A stretch of 28,133 bases of DNA from Thermoplasmata archaeon (GTDB lineage Archaea > Thermoplasmatota > Thermoplasmata > Thermoplasmatales > Aciduliprofundaceae): NCBI GenBank assembly GCA_021163705.1, contig JAGGTO010000128.1, forward strand, positions 1 to 28,133. The letters are read 5' to 3'. Position numbers and translations under genes: made by a program. The notes under the pieces are model-generated. The model searched no databases, had not been told where the DNA came from, and saw only the letters and a program-made list of their open reading frames with translations. How positions within the stretch are numbered: position 1 is the stretch's first letter; every line of letters starts with the position of its first letter. Shown one piece after another: positions 15,164 to 22,852 of the stretch.

Positions 15164-16912
15164 TTATTTCACCCCTTTAATGAGGGCATCTATCTCCCTT
15201 TCCATCTTCTCCTCAATCTTTGCAAATTCATCTCTGTACGCTTCGTTGGGTATTCTGCCCATATAGGCAAGATCCTCCTTCACACTCAGCTTCCTTATGG
15301 AATCCATGGACACTCCACTTTCAACAGCATGCGTAATGAGATTGTGGAACTTCAGAATGAGCTTGAGCATAAGGTACTGCTTCTCAGCTGGACAATAGGT
15401 ATCCACCTCATGCAGAGCATTCTGCTGCAGGAAATCCTCTCTGAGAGAACGTGCTGTTTCAAGTAGTGCCTGCTCCTTGGCAGGCAATGCATCAGGACCT
15501 ACAAGCTGCACAATTTCCTGGAGCTCAGATTCTCTCTGCAGTATGCTCATTGCCTCTTTGCGCATATCATACCAGTCCTTAGCCACATTCTTCTCCCACC
15601 ATACCCTCACAGAATTGAGATAGAGAGAATAAGAGCGGAGCCAGTTAATAGCAGGAAAATGTCTCTTATGCGCAAGCTCAGTATCCAGAGCCCAGAAGAC
15701 CTTAACTATACGCAAGGTATTTTGAGTTACAGGCTCGCTGAAATCTCCTCCAGGAGGAGATACCGCACCTACAACGGTTACAGAGCCATACTTCTTCTCC
15801 GAACCCAGAACTTCAACATAACCAGCTCGCTCATAGAACTCTGCGAGACGAGATGCAAGATACGCAGGGTACCCCTCCTCTCCCGGCATCTCTTCCAAGC
15901 GTCCTGAGATTTCTCTCAATGCTTCAGCCCAGCGCGATGTGGAATCGGCCATTAGAGCAACATGATAACCCATATCCCTGAAATACTCAGCTATCGTTAT
16001 ACCTGTATAAATGGAGGCTTCTCTGGCTGCCACAGGCATATTTGAGGTATTCGCTATGAGAACAGTTCTGTTCATGAGAGGCTCACCGCTTCTTGGATCT
16101 TTCAGCTTGGGGAAATCCTCAAGCACTTCGGTCATCTCATTGCCACGCTCTCCACACCCCACATAAACGATTATATCGGCATCACTCCACTTTGCAAGCT
16201 GGTGCTGTGTCACAGTTTTTCCTGTTCCAAATCCTCCCGGTATAGCGGCGGTTCCTCCCTTTGCTATTGGAAAGAATGTATCAAGAACCCTTTGTCCAGT
16301 AACGAGGAGCTCAATGGGATCAAACTTACTCTTGAATGGCCTCTGCATTCTCACAGGCCATCTCTGATACATCTTTATTTCCTCTCCATTTATCCTTGCT
16401 ATTGGTTCTTCTAGTGTGTAATCACCTTCTTCCACTATCCATTCCACCTTACCTCCCTTATTGGGAGGTACCATTATTCGATGCTCCACTATTTTTGTCT
16501 CCTGCACAGTTCCAAGTATGTCTCCCCCAGTAACATTATCACCAACCTTCAATTTAGGAACAAAATGCCACTTCTTTTTGAAATCTAGAGATGGAACATT
16601 TGCACCTCTCTTTATGAAATCACCCATCTGCTCCTTTATCTCAGGTAATGGTCTCTGAATGCCATCGTATATTTGTGAGATTAAACCTGGACCCAAAAGA
16701 ACTGAAAGTGGAGCTCCAGTCCTCTCCACAGGCTCTCCAGGCTTTATACCGGATGTCTCCTCATACACCTGTATTGTGGCTGTATCACCATACAGCCCTA
16801 TTATTTCACCTATCAAGCCTTCCTCTCCAACCTTAACCACTTCGTACATCTCGCTTCCCTTCATTCCGTTGGCAACGACCACCGGACCTGCTACCCTAAT
16901 TATCTTTCCCAT
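15164..16912 (-). CDS. atpA: A-type ATP synthase catalytic subunit A
   Basis: Catalytic subunit of the A3B3 head. It has 582 residues from the preferred start and the order expected for the family: N-terminal barrel (MGKIIRVAGPVVVANGMKG), non-homologous region around 110-200, nucleotide-binding domain with P-loop GGFGTGKT (226-233), VGCGERGNEM (251-260), DSTSRWAEALREISGRLEEM (from 323) and a helical C-terminal domain. The P-loop differs from the usual GPFGSGKT at two positions. No intein interrupts it, unlike Thermoplasma AtpA. The ATG at 16912 is preferred because GAGGTGA stands five bases upstream; a GTG at 16921, in a four-base overlap with atpF, is the alternative. atpB follows immediately. 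Confidence 0.96.
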   Translation of the reverse strand: MGKIIRVAGPVVVANGMKGSEMYEVVKVGEEGLIGEIIGLYGDTATIQVYEETSGIKPGEPVERTGAPLSVLLGPGLISQIYDGIQRPLPEIKEQMGDFIKRGANVPSLDFKKKWHFVPKLKVGDNVTGGDILGTVQETKIVEHRIMVPPNKGGKVEWIVEEGDYTLEEPIARINGEEIKMYQRWPVRMQRPFKSKFDPIELLVTGQRVLDTFFPIAKGGTAAIPGGFGTGKTVTQHQLAKWSDADIIVYVGCGERGNEMTEVLEDFPKLKDPRSGEPLMNRTVLIANTSNMPVAAREASIYTGITIAEYFRDMGYHVALMADSTSRWAEALREISGRLEEMPGEEGYPAYLASRLAEFYERAGYVEVLGSEKKYGSVTVVGAVSPPGGDFSEPVTQNTLRIVKVFWALDTELAHKRHFPAINWLRSYSLYLNSVRVWWEKNVAKDWYDMRKEAMSILQRESELQEIVQLVGPDALPAKEQALLETARSLREDFLQQNALHEVDTYCPAEKQYLMLKLILKFHNLITHAVESGVSMDSIRKLSVKEDLAYMGRIPNEAYRDEFAKIEEKMEREIDALIKGVK

Positions 16913-16917
16913 TTCTT

Positions 16918-17235
16918 TCACCTCTTCAATATATCTATACCTATTGCTCTTCTCACAAGCTCCCGCATTGGATCTTCATATTCAATTTCCTTCCTATCTG
17001 GAATTTCCAGTATCACGGGATATATACCTTTCTCTCTTTTCCACTCATTTATGAAGTCTCTTATCTCCTTTGAGATTATGGTGGGGATTAACACTATGGC
17101 AACATCCTTCATATCTCTTATCTCCTCAAGAATTTCCTTAGCCCTCCAGGAGTCCTCACATTCATAAACATCCTTTATGCCCGCAAGTTGAAAACCGTTA
17201 ACAACATCCCTCGAGCCCACAACCACTATTCTCAT
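16918..17235 (-). CDS. atpF: A-type ATP synthase subunit F
   Basis: Central-stalk subunit that sits with subunit D inside the A3B3 head. It has 105 residues with the Rossmann-like alternation of the family: MRIVVVGSRDVVNGFQLAG, the conserved DVAIVLIPTIISKEI, and a C-terminal helix (PMRELVRRAIGIDILKR). The ATG at 17235 overlaps the atpC stop (ATGA) and has GGTGA six bases upstream. The atpA Shine-Dalgarno overlaps its 3' end, so it is tightly coupled to both neighbours. Its usual partner D is not encoded in this window. Confidence 0.93.
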   Translation of the reverse strand: MRIVVVGSRDVVNGFQLAGIKDVYECEDSWRAKEILEEIRDMKDVAIVLIPTIISKEIRDFINEWKREKGIYPVILEIPDRKEIEYEDPMRELVRRAIGIDILKR

Positions 17236-18320
17236 GCAACATCACCCACCAGAAGCTCCCTTATTCTCTCCTTTGGTATATTCTCCATATACCCCTTGAG
17301 GATTGTCTTCAAATTCCTCGCTTCAAACTCCTTGGCAACTAGAAACATTATCAATGGACCCATGGAGGTGGAAAAGGTTAGGGCAATTTCATTTACCTTT
17401 CTAAGAAGAGTTCTATCTAGCTCAAGTTCTATTATGAAGGGATCATCCACATCCCTCAGAAATGAATAACTAGTTCCCTCAAGATGCGCAAGCGCCTCAT
17501 CAAGAGTTCTGGCCTCTGCCATTCCCTTCAGCTTCCACTCACTTAGTTCGTACCCCCCCTCTATGAGATGCTCCTGTAGATTTTCCATCTCGGCCACCTT
17601 GCCCCTCACAATGCTCTTTATGTTTTGAATGTCTACAAGAAGTGAGATAAAGAGATTTGCAGGCTCCTGGGCATTCTCCTCCAGCATCCTTTTGCTCTCC
17701 ACAAGATTCTTCATCACAATTTTATCAAGGATGAGCTCAACCTTAAGTAAATCATTTGTATCGTTCCACACCTTTATACACTCATGAAAGGGTGTGGCAT
17801 CAAGTGCAGAAATAGCATCCTCCATACCCGTGGCCTCTACCATATGCTGAATTATCAGCTTTGAAATTTTTCTTCCCTCATAAACCATCTCATATATTCT
17901 GTTCTTTGGAACCTTTGCATATTTTGCCCTGAGAATTCTCTTTATTATGTTTGCATCATATTTGAGCATGTAAGCTTCTGCAAAGCTTTTGGCATCATCG
18001 GGTAGCATCTCCACAGCCCTCTGCATCATCGATATCATACCGCGCTCAATCTCCACATCATATTTTTTCAGATCCTCTATCTCATATCCCTCCTTCTTTA
18101 TCTCGGATATAACTTCGCTGATTGAGGAATAGCTCAAAAGCTCATCTATATCTTCCTTCTGTGTGTACTTTGCCCCTATTGCAAAGATTGTGGCATTGGG
18201 TCCCATATAGGAGCCTATGCTCAACATTTTTCTGAAGAAACCCATGAGAAACGCTATGACTACGAAGATGGTTAACAGGGAGATCGTAACTGCCAGGATT
18301 ATCACTGTGGTGTCAAGCAT
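17232..18320 (-). CDS. atpC: A-type ATP synthase subunit C with N-terminal transmembrane helix
   Basis: Subunit C (homologue of eukaryotic d) is the socket joining the central stalk to the membrane rotor. It has 362 residues. After about residue 40 it looks like the normal all-helical subunit: YMGPNATIFAIGAKYTQKED, several three-helix units, and the C-terminal ARNLKTILKGYMENIPKERI with the typical N-L-K-x-I-L-K pattern. The oddity is the N-terminus: residues 5-29 (TVIILAVTISLLTIFVVIAF and beyond) form a convincing transmembrane helix followed by basic RK. Most archaeal C subunits are soluble and start near the YMGPN position. The ATG at 18320 is chosen because GGTGA stands five bases upstream; it overlaps atpE by eight bases. 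A start at 18344 is less likely and retains the helix. Confidence 0.9.
   Translation of the reverse strand: MLDTTVIILAVTISLLTIFVVIAFLMGFFRKMLSIGSYMGPNATIFAIGAKYTQKEDIDELLSYSSISEVISEIKKEGYEIEDLKKYDVEIERGMISMMQRAVEMLPDDAKSFAEAYMLKYDANIIKRILRAKYAKVPKNRIYEMVYEGRKISKLIIQHMVEATGMEDAISALDATPFHECIKVWNDTNDLLKVELILDKIVMKNLVESKRMLEENAQEPANLFISLLVDIQNIKSIVRGKVAEMENLQEHLIEGGYELSEWKLKGMAEARTLDEALAHLEGTSYSFLRDVDDPFIIELELDRTLLRKVNEIALTFSTSMGPLIMFLVAKEFEARNLKTILKGYMENIPKERIRELLVGDVA
18234..18308 (-). other. Extra transmembrane helix coding region of atpC
   Basis: Encodes about 25 consecutive hydrophobic residues (residues 5-29 of subunit C) with no charged residue after Asp3 until Arg30. The flanking charges (Asp3 before, Arg30 and Lys31 after) favour the main domain staying in the cytoplasm. 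It resembles an uncleaved signal anchor. Confidence 0.7.
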
Positions 18321-18903
18321 ACTCTTCACCAAACAACCTCTCATTTATTTTTTTCCTGATCTCCGGAATATTCCTCCCTATAAAGGATTTCACACTGTAA
18401 TCTGCCATTTTTAATGAGTCCATGCTCATTGCAATTACCCCACCACCAGGCACATCTCCGGGTACAATCTCAGCCTTTACCTTACAATCCTTTGCAATCT
18501 TCTTTACCCTCTTGACATCATCTTCCAGCACCACCAACCTTAGCTCATCTCCAAAAATGTTCTTCGCTTCCATTATGCTCCTTTTCAAATATTCATTGTA
18601 CTTCTCACTTAACAATTCCCTTGCATTGCTAATCATCTCTTGAATTATAGCATCTATTACCTTTTCGCGGGCACTCATAAGTATCTTTTTCCCTTCGAGA
18701 TGTGCCTGCGAAATGTGCATCTGCCTGATACTCTCCGCTTCCCTTCTCCCCTCAAGCTCCAGCTTCTTCCTTTCCTCTTCCCATCTCATCTCCTCTTTTT
18801 TCTTTATCTCCTCCAAATCTCTCTGAGCTTTCTCTTCATACTCCCTTATCTTCCACTGGGCATCTTCCTCTATCCTCTTTATTATTCTCTCAATGGCATT
18901 CAT
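18313..18903 (-). CDS. atpE: A-type ATP synthase subunit E (peripheral stalk)
   Basis: Peripheral-stalk subunit that pairs with H to hold the A3B3 head against the membrane stator. It has 196 residues. The first 100 or so are a highly charged continuous helix (KAQRDLEEIKKKEEMRWEEE and on) for the right-handed coiled coil with H; the C-terminal globular domain contains VPGDVPGGGVIAMSMDS, matching the conserved GGV element, and ends near FIGRNIPEIRKKINERLF. The ATG at 18903 directly abuts the atpK stop, with GGGGTG just upstream inside the end of atpK. The 3' end overlaps atpC by eight bases. Nothing is unusual in this gene. Confidence 0.94.
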   Translation of the reverse strand: MNAIERIIKRIEEDAQWKIREYEEKAQRDLEEIKKKEEMRWEEERKKLELEGRREAESIRQMHISQAHLEGKKILMSAREKVIDAIIQEMISNARELLSEKYNEYLKRSIMEAKNIFGDELRLVVLEDDVKRVKKIAKDCKVKAEIVPGDVPGGGVIAMSMDSLKMADYSVKSFIGRNIPEIRKKINERLFGEEYA

Positions 18904-20712
18904 TTAGAACACCCCTATGGCTCTAAGGATGAGGATGGCAATCAGTAACCCGAATATTGCAAATGTCTCGCTCATCACCGACAACATCATGCTCTTTCCA
19001 AAACTCTCTGGCCTTCTGGTAAATGCTCCTATGCCCATGGCCGCCGTTATACCCTGCCCTATTCCACTTAATCCTGCAAAGCCTATAGATAGCCCAGCAC
19101 CTATGGCACCTATTCCTACAAGAATAGATGTGCTTGAAGAAAATGGCTGAGAACCTCCCAGCATACCTACCGAGTATAGGATTATGATGGAAACAATCAA
19201 CGCATATATACTCTGAGTCTCAGGAAGCACAGAAAATATTATGGATTTGGAGAAGGCAGATGGCTTCTCACTGGAAGCTGCAGCACCGCTTCCTGCTGCG
19301 ATACCCTGACCTATGGCCGTTAAGCCACTAACACCAATTGCAAGACCTGCTCCAATTGTCGCCAATCCTATGCCCATAGGAAAGAGCTTGGGAGTGCCCC
19401 CAAACAAACCTGCTCCATTAACAATAAATATAGCTACGAGCAATCCATAAATCACCTGGGTCTCTGGCATAATGGCAAACACCATAATCTTGCCAAAGGA
19501 GGCTCTCTCACGCATTGTTGCATAAACGCTGCTTCCTGCAGCTATTCCAAGACCAATACCACTTAGACCTGCAAATCCAACAGCAAGACCTGCACCCATG
19601 GCCGCTAGACCAACAAACTCGGCAGCAGGACCGCTCATAAAATTGCTACCGCTTAACAATCCTGATGCGCTCAGCACAACTATCGCTATTATCAAGGCGG
19701 TTATACTAGGAGTCTCAGCTATAACCGAGAATATCATACCCTTTGTGAAGACTTTGGGATTCTCTGCCGTCGCTGCACATGAGCTTGAAGCTGCAATACC
19801 CTGGCCTATGGCAGTTAAACCACTAACTCCCATGGCAAGACCTGCTCCCACGGCAGCCAAACCCACACCCATGGAATAATTATTTATGTGACCTCCAAAC
19901 AGTCCAGAACCGTAGAGAATCAAAATCGCCACAAGTAAACCATATATTGCCTGCGTCTCTGGTAAAATTGAGAATACTACCGCCTTACCATAGGATATCC
20001 TCTCATGCTGAGTTGTACCTATTCCCGTGCCTGCCACTATTCCCTGGCCTATTGCACTTAAGCCTGCAAGACCTACAGATATGCCTGCACCTATAGCTGC
20101 AAGACCTACGGAAATTGGCACCTCTTTTATACTTCCGGAAAATGCGCCTATTCCCATCATTATAACTATGGCTATGAGCAATCCGTATATGGCCTGGGTC
20201 TGCGGAAACGCCTGAAATACCAGTATCCTTCCAAACTTACTCTTTGAGCTTTCACCTATGGCAGCAGCACCACTCGCTCCCGTTATACCCACACCGACTC
20301 CAGAGCCTATGGCCGATAAACCTACAGCTAAACCTGCACCTATCAGGGCAAGATACGCCCCCAATCTCCCCTCTCCCACAGTGAATCTATAAGTATAATT
20401 CTCCTTTCCAATTATACGAAGCGTGTAAACTCCACTTTTTTCAAAGGTTACCTTGAACTCTTTACCTGTGGCAGTTATGTTCTTATCGCCATTGCTGAGC
20501 ACCCAGGTAACATTTGAATTCCATATGAACCTGTATTCCTTCCCTACCACAAACTCTCCGGAGGAGTTGGCTTCGCTCAGACTCTTCTTCACAATTTTTC
20601 CTCCACTTTCATATTCCACCGTGGGCTCGATTCCCTGGGCATATCCCGCACTTAACGCAAGAACCAGCCCAAGGAATAACGCAACAAACAGAATCAGAAT
20701 GAATTTTTTCAT
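18904..20712 (-). CDS. atpK: A-type ATP synthase proteolipid subunit K: six hairpins plus secreted N-terminal domain
   Basis: Rotor-ring proteolipid that carries the coupling ion, here 602 residues instead of about 70-220. Order: signal peptide (1-26, ending GYAQG), a PKD-like beta domain (about 30-114) with four N-glycosylation sequons, then six homologous two-helix hairpins (12 transmembrane helices). The ion-binding position is Q171 in hairpin 1 and Glu in the rest: E252, E333, E417, E498 and E582, at 81-84 residue spacing and mostly in the context PETQ. The polar loop of each hairpin faces the cytoplasm in known structures, so the N-terminal domain should sit outside the cell. GGAGGTGA precedes the ATG by four bases, and the start overlaps the atpI stop (ATGA). 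Multi-hairpin K subunits are known from some methanogens; the secreted domain is not one I know. Confidence 0.95.
   Translation of the reverse strand: MKKFILILFVALFLGLVLALSAGYAQGIEPTVEYESGGKIVKKSLSEANSSGEFVVGKEYRFIWNSNVTWVLSNGDKNITATGKEFKVTFEKSGVYTLRIIGKENYTYRFTVGEGRLGAYLALIGAGLAVGLSAIGSGVGVGITGASGAAAIGESSKSKFGRILVFQAFPQTQAIYGLLIAIVIMMGIGAFSGSIKEVPISVGLAAIGAGISVGLAGLSAIGQGIVAGTGIGTTQHERISYGKAVVFSILPETQAIYGLLVAILILYGSGLFGGHINNYSMGVGLAAVGAGLAMGVSGLTAIGQGIAASSSCAATAENPKVFTKGMIFSVIAETPSITALIIAIVVLSASGLLSGSNFMSGPAAEFVGLAAMGAGLAVGFAGLSGIGLGIAAGSSVYATMRERASFGKIMVFAIMPETQVIYGLLVAIFIVNGAGLFGGTPKLFPMGIGLATIGAGLAIGVSGLTAIGQGIAAGSGAAASSEKPSAFSKSIIFSVLPETQSIYALIVSIIILYSVGMLGGSQPFSSSTSILVGIGAIGAGLSIGFAGLSGIGQGITAAMGIGAFTRRPESFGKSMMLSVMSETFAIFGLLIAILILRAIGVF
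18907..20361 (-). repeat. Six tandem proteolipid hairpin repeats within atpK
   Basis: Each unit of about 81-84 codons encodes one two-helix hairpin: first helix with GLAAIGAGLAVG-type glycine repeats and GLSAIGQGI, polar loop, then second helix around PETQAIYGLL. Units 3 and 5 match each other best (both GVSGLTAIGQGIAA), as do 4 and 6 (both GFAGLSGIG). The longer 84-residue step occurs from 3 to 4 and from 5 to 6, pointing to duplication of a two-hairpin block. The repeats have diverged at the DNA level. Confidence 0.88.
20371..20625 (-). other. PKD-like, sequon-rich extracytoplasmic domain of AtpK
   Basis: Encodes residues about 30-114 of AtpK. The pattern W-V-L-S-N-G-D (70-76) followed by F-K-V-T-F-E-K-S-G-V-Y-T-L-R-I (86-100) resembles the PKD fold consensus (W-x-F-G-D-G, then H-T-F/Y-x-x-x-G-x-Y-T-V). 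N-X-S/T sequons occur at N49, N67, N78 and N105. It follows a signal peptide, so it is expected on the cell exterior. The PKD assignment is by eye and uncertain; the sequons and signal peptide are directly visible. Confidence 0.6.
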
Positions 20713-22847
20713 TTATTCACCTCCACTCGGCTATATCTTCTAATTTCCCTAAAAGGAGAGAATTTTACACCATCTCCCTCATAGAACTTGGAGAAGAACT
20801 CCACATACTGCAATCTCAGAGAGTGTACAAAGGAACCAAGGGCCTGCAAAAATGCGTTGCCTATATGCCCTACAACCAGGAAAAGCACTATGAAGAGATA
20901 AAGAGCAGCATTCAAATTTATGACTCCAATTATTCCAAAAATTAGAAGAAAGAGAGCCACACTTTTCTTGATGACATCCTTCTTTCTAGCCCAAAGAGCA
21001 AAGAGAGCCAGACCTATAATAAGAAGAGGCATACAGCAAACCATACTGCTTGCTCCTTCTGTTAGGGTACTGATTATTCCTGCCAGGATGTTTATTGTTA
21101 GTGCTATGCCTGAGGTTGCCAGATCCAATGCCAGAAGGCGGGAATAGGAGAGCCAATCTCCAACCATTCCTGTTATATCAAAGAAGAACAGTCCGTTTAT
21201 GGATGCTTTTCTGTTTACCAATTTACCCATCACTCCAGGCAGAAAGAGGAAGAGACCTGTTATGGTGAAAATGGTGGATAACTTCAGTATGATGGGGCTA
21301 AGGCTCCACCATCCAAAATAGTAGCCTATTAAAGCACCACCTGCGGGAAGAAGTATGAACCATGAAACCTCAGCCTGGAGAAATTCATCATACTTCTTGT
21401 CTTTTAGGTGATGATATGCTCCCAAAATCAGGCCCAGGCTAATTTGTGATATACCTATTATCAGAGATATAACAAGAAGGGATATGGGGTCTTCCATGGG
21501 GTCCATTATTGGCTTATAATGAATTATACGATGAAAAGGATTGGCATTATTGAGCGGCCCAAACACCCCACCCTGAATTATCCCGAAGATTATGGCAGAT
21601 ATTCCTGAGATGAAAAGCACAGAACCAAGGGTTCTGTTTGTCCAGTTATGCTTACCTAGTAATTTCCACATAATAAAACCAGTGAGAGCCATTATAAATC
21701 CGTAGCCCGCATCTCCAAGCGTCAAACCAAAATATATTATGAAGAGAGGAGCAATTATTACCGTCGGATCTATATGCCCATATTTGGGTGTGGAGTACAT
21801 ATCCACAAAAGCCTGAAACGGTCTGAAAATTTTGGGATTGGAATATTTCACAGGTACATCCTCACCCTTTGCATCTCTCCACTTAATATATGAAAGCCCT
21901 CTGGATGCCTTTTCTATCTCCCTCTTACCCCTTTCAAACATCTTTTTTGGTATGTACCCCCTTATTACTGTGGTGTATCTCGTTTTTCCAAATTTCACAT
22001 GCACTTCTTCCTTGAGCTTCTCATTGTAAAGCTCGTCCTTGAGAATTGCAAGTGATGAATAGTATTTCTTTCTTGCCTCCCCGATCCTCTTTAGGAGTTT
22101 CTCCTTCTCTCCATAAAGCTCCTTAATTCGTTTCTCCATTTGAGTGAGAACATTTGAAGGTTTACCACTCCAACCCTCAAGCTCAAATTCCATAAAGCCT
22201 GAAAATCTCAGGGCAGATTCAAGAGCTTTCCTATCCTTAAGATGAACTGCAGCCACAACAATATACTCCACATTCTTTTTCTTTCCCACAGTGACATACC
22301 ATATTGCAGCTTTTTTATCCCTACTCAATTTCAGCAGGGGCTCTATGTTTCGTGCCCTTCCTGCTGTGATGTAAACATAGGCACCTTCTCCTAAATACCT
22401 AAGATCAAAGGGGATCCCGGTAAGAAGCTTGACCTGCTCTCTCTGGATCTTCACTCTCTCAATTTGGGAATTGACCCTCTCCCAATCTTCATACAGCTTT
22501 AAAAGATAATTCTCCACATCGGAGAGAACTTTTCCAGCTTCACTTAGAATTTCATCTCTCTCCCTTCTCCTGGCGGAAAATCTTTCAGGAACCTCGGGAA
22601 TGAGCGAGGAGAGCATGCCTTTTTTCCTCTTTTTTGCTATGTTCAAAATCTCCAAAAGCTTGCCTATGCGAAATTCCATATCAACAATCTTTGAGAATTC
22701 TGATGAAGGTACAGCATTTTCAAGCCCCTTTATTTCATGGGAGGTGATGTGCATGAAACCGTTTCTCTGCATGGTTTTGAGTACATCATATTTTACATCA
22801 TCATGCACAATTATTTCGACTTCCACCATCTTCTCGGGAAGGAGCAT
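20709..22847 (-). CDS. atpI: A-type ATP synthase membrane subunit I (subunit a homologue)
   Basis: Stator subunit that forms the ion half-channels against the K ring. It has 712 residues from the preferred start. The N-terminal half is cytoplasmic and largely coiled coil, where it contacts the peripheral stalks. The C-terminal half has about seven to eight membrane helices beginning near PTVIIAPLFIIYFGLTLGDA. In full-length numbering from a GTG at 22856, the essential channel arginine is R573 in WLSYSRLLALDLA (yeast Vph1 R735 equivalent) and a second conserved arginine is R681 in FVHSLRLQYVEFFSKFY. The ATG at 22847 is preferred because AGGTGA lies five bases upstream; the GTG overlaps the atpH stop. 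The stop overlaps the atpK start by four bases. Confidence 0.94.
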   Translation of the reverse strand: MLLPEKMVEVEIIVHDDVKYDVLKTMQRNGFMHITSHEIKGLENAVPSSEFSKIVDMEFRIGKLLEILNIAKKRKKGMLSSLIPEVPERFSARRRERDEILSEAGKVLSDVENYLLKLYEDWERVNSQIERVKIQREQVKLLTGIPFDLRYLGEGAYVYITAGRARNIEPLLKLSRDKKAAIWYVTVGKKKNVEYIVVAAVHLKDRKALESALRFSGFMEFELEGWSGKPSNVLTQMEKRIKELYGEKEKLLKRIGEARKKYYSSLAILKDELYNEKLKEEVHVKFGKTRYTTVIRGYIPKKMFERGKREIEKASRGLSYIKWRDAKGEDVPVKYSNPKIFRPFQAFVDMYSTPKYGHIDPTVIIAPLFIIYFGLTLGDAGYGFIMALTGFIMWKLLGKHNWTNRTLGSVLFISGISAIIFGIIQGGVFGPLNNANPFHRIIHYKPIMDPMEDPISLLVISLIIGISQISLGLILGAYHHLKDKKYDEFLQAEVSWFILLPAGGALIGYYFGWWSLSPIILKLSTIFTITGLFLFLPGVMGKLVNRKASINGLFFFDITGMVGDWLSYSRLLALDLATSGIALTINILAGIISTLTEGASSMVCCMPLLIIGLALFALWARKKDVIKKSVALFLLIFGIIGVINLNAALYLFIVLFLVVGHIGNAFLQALGSFVHSLRLQYVEFFSKFYEGDGVKFSPFREIRRYSRVEVNK

Positions 22848-22852
22848 CCCTT

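Noticed and set aside
15164..16912. Possible intein in atpA, as in Thermoplasma
   Set aside because: The P-loop and flanking region read through without insertion, and the protein is a normal 582 residues.
18904..20712. Possible assembly artefact or misassembled tandem repeat behind the long atpK
   Set aside because: The six repeats are clearly diverged in DNA and protein, stay in frame over 602 codons, and start and end with normal operon overlaps, so a collapsed or expanded assembly repeat is unlikely.
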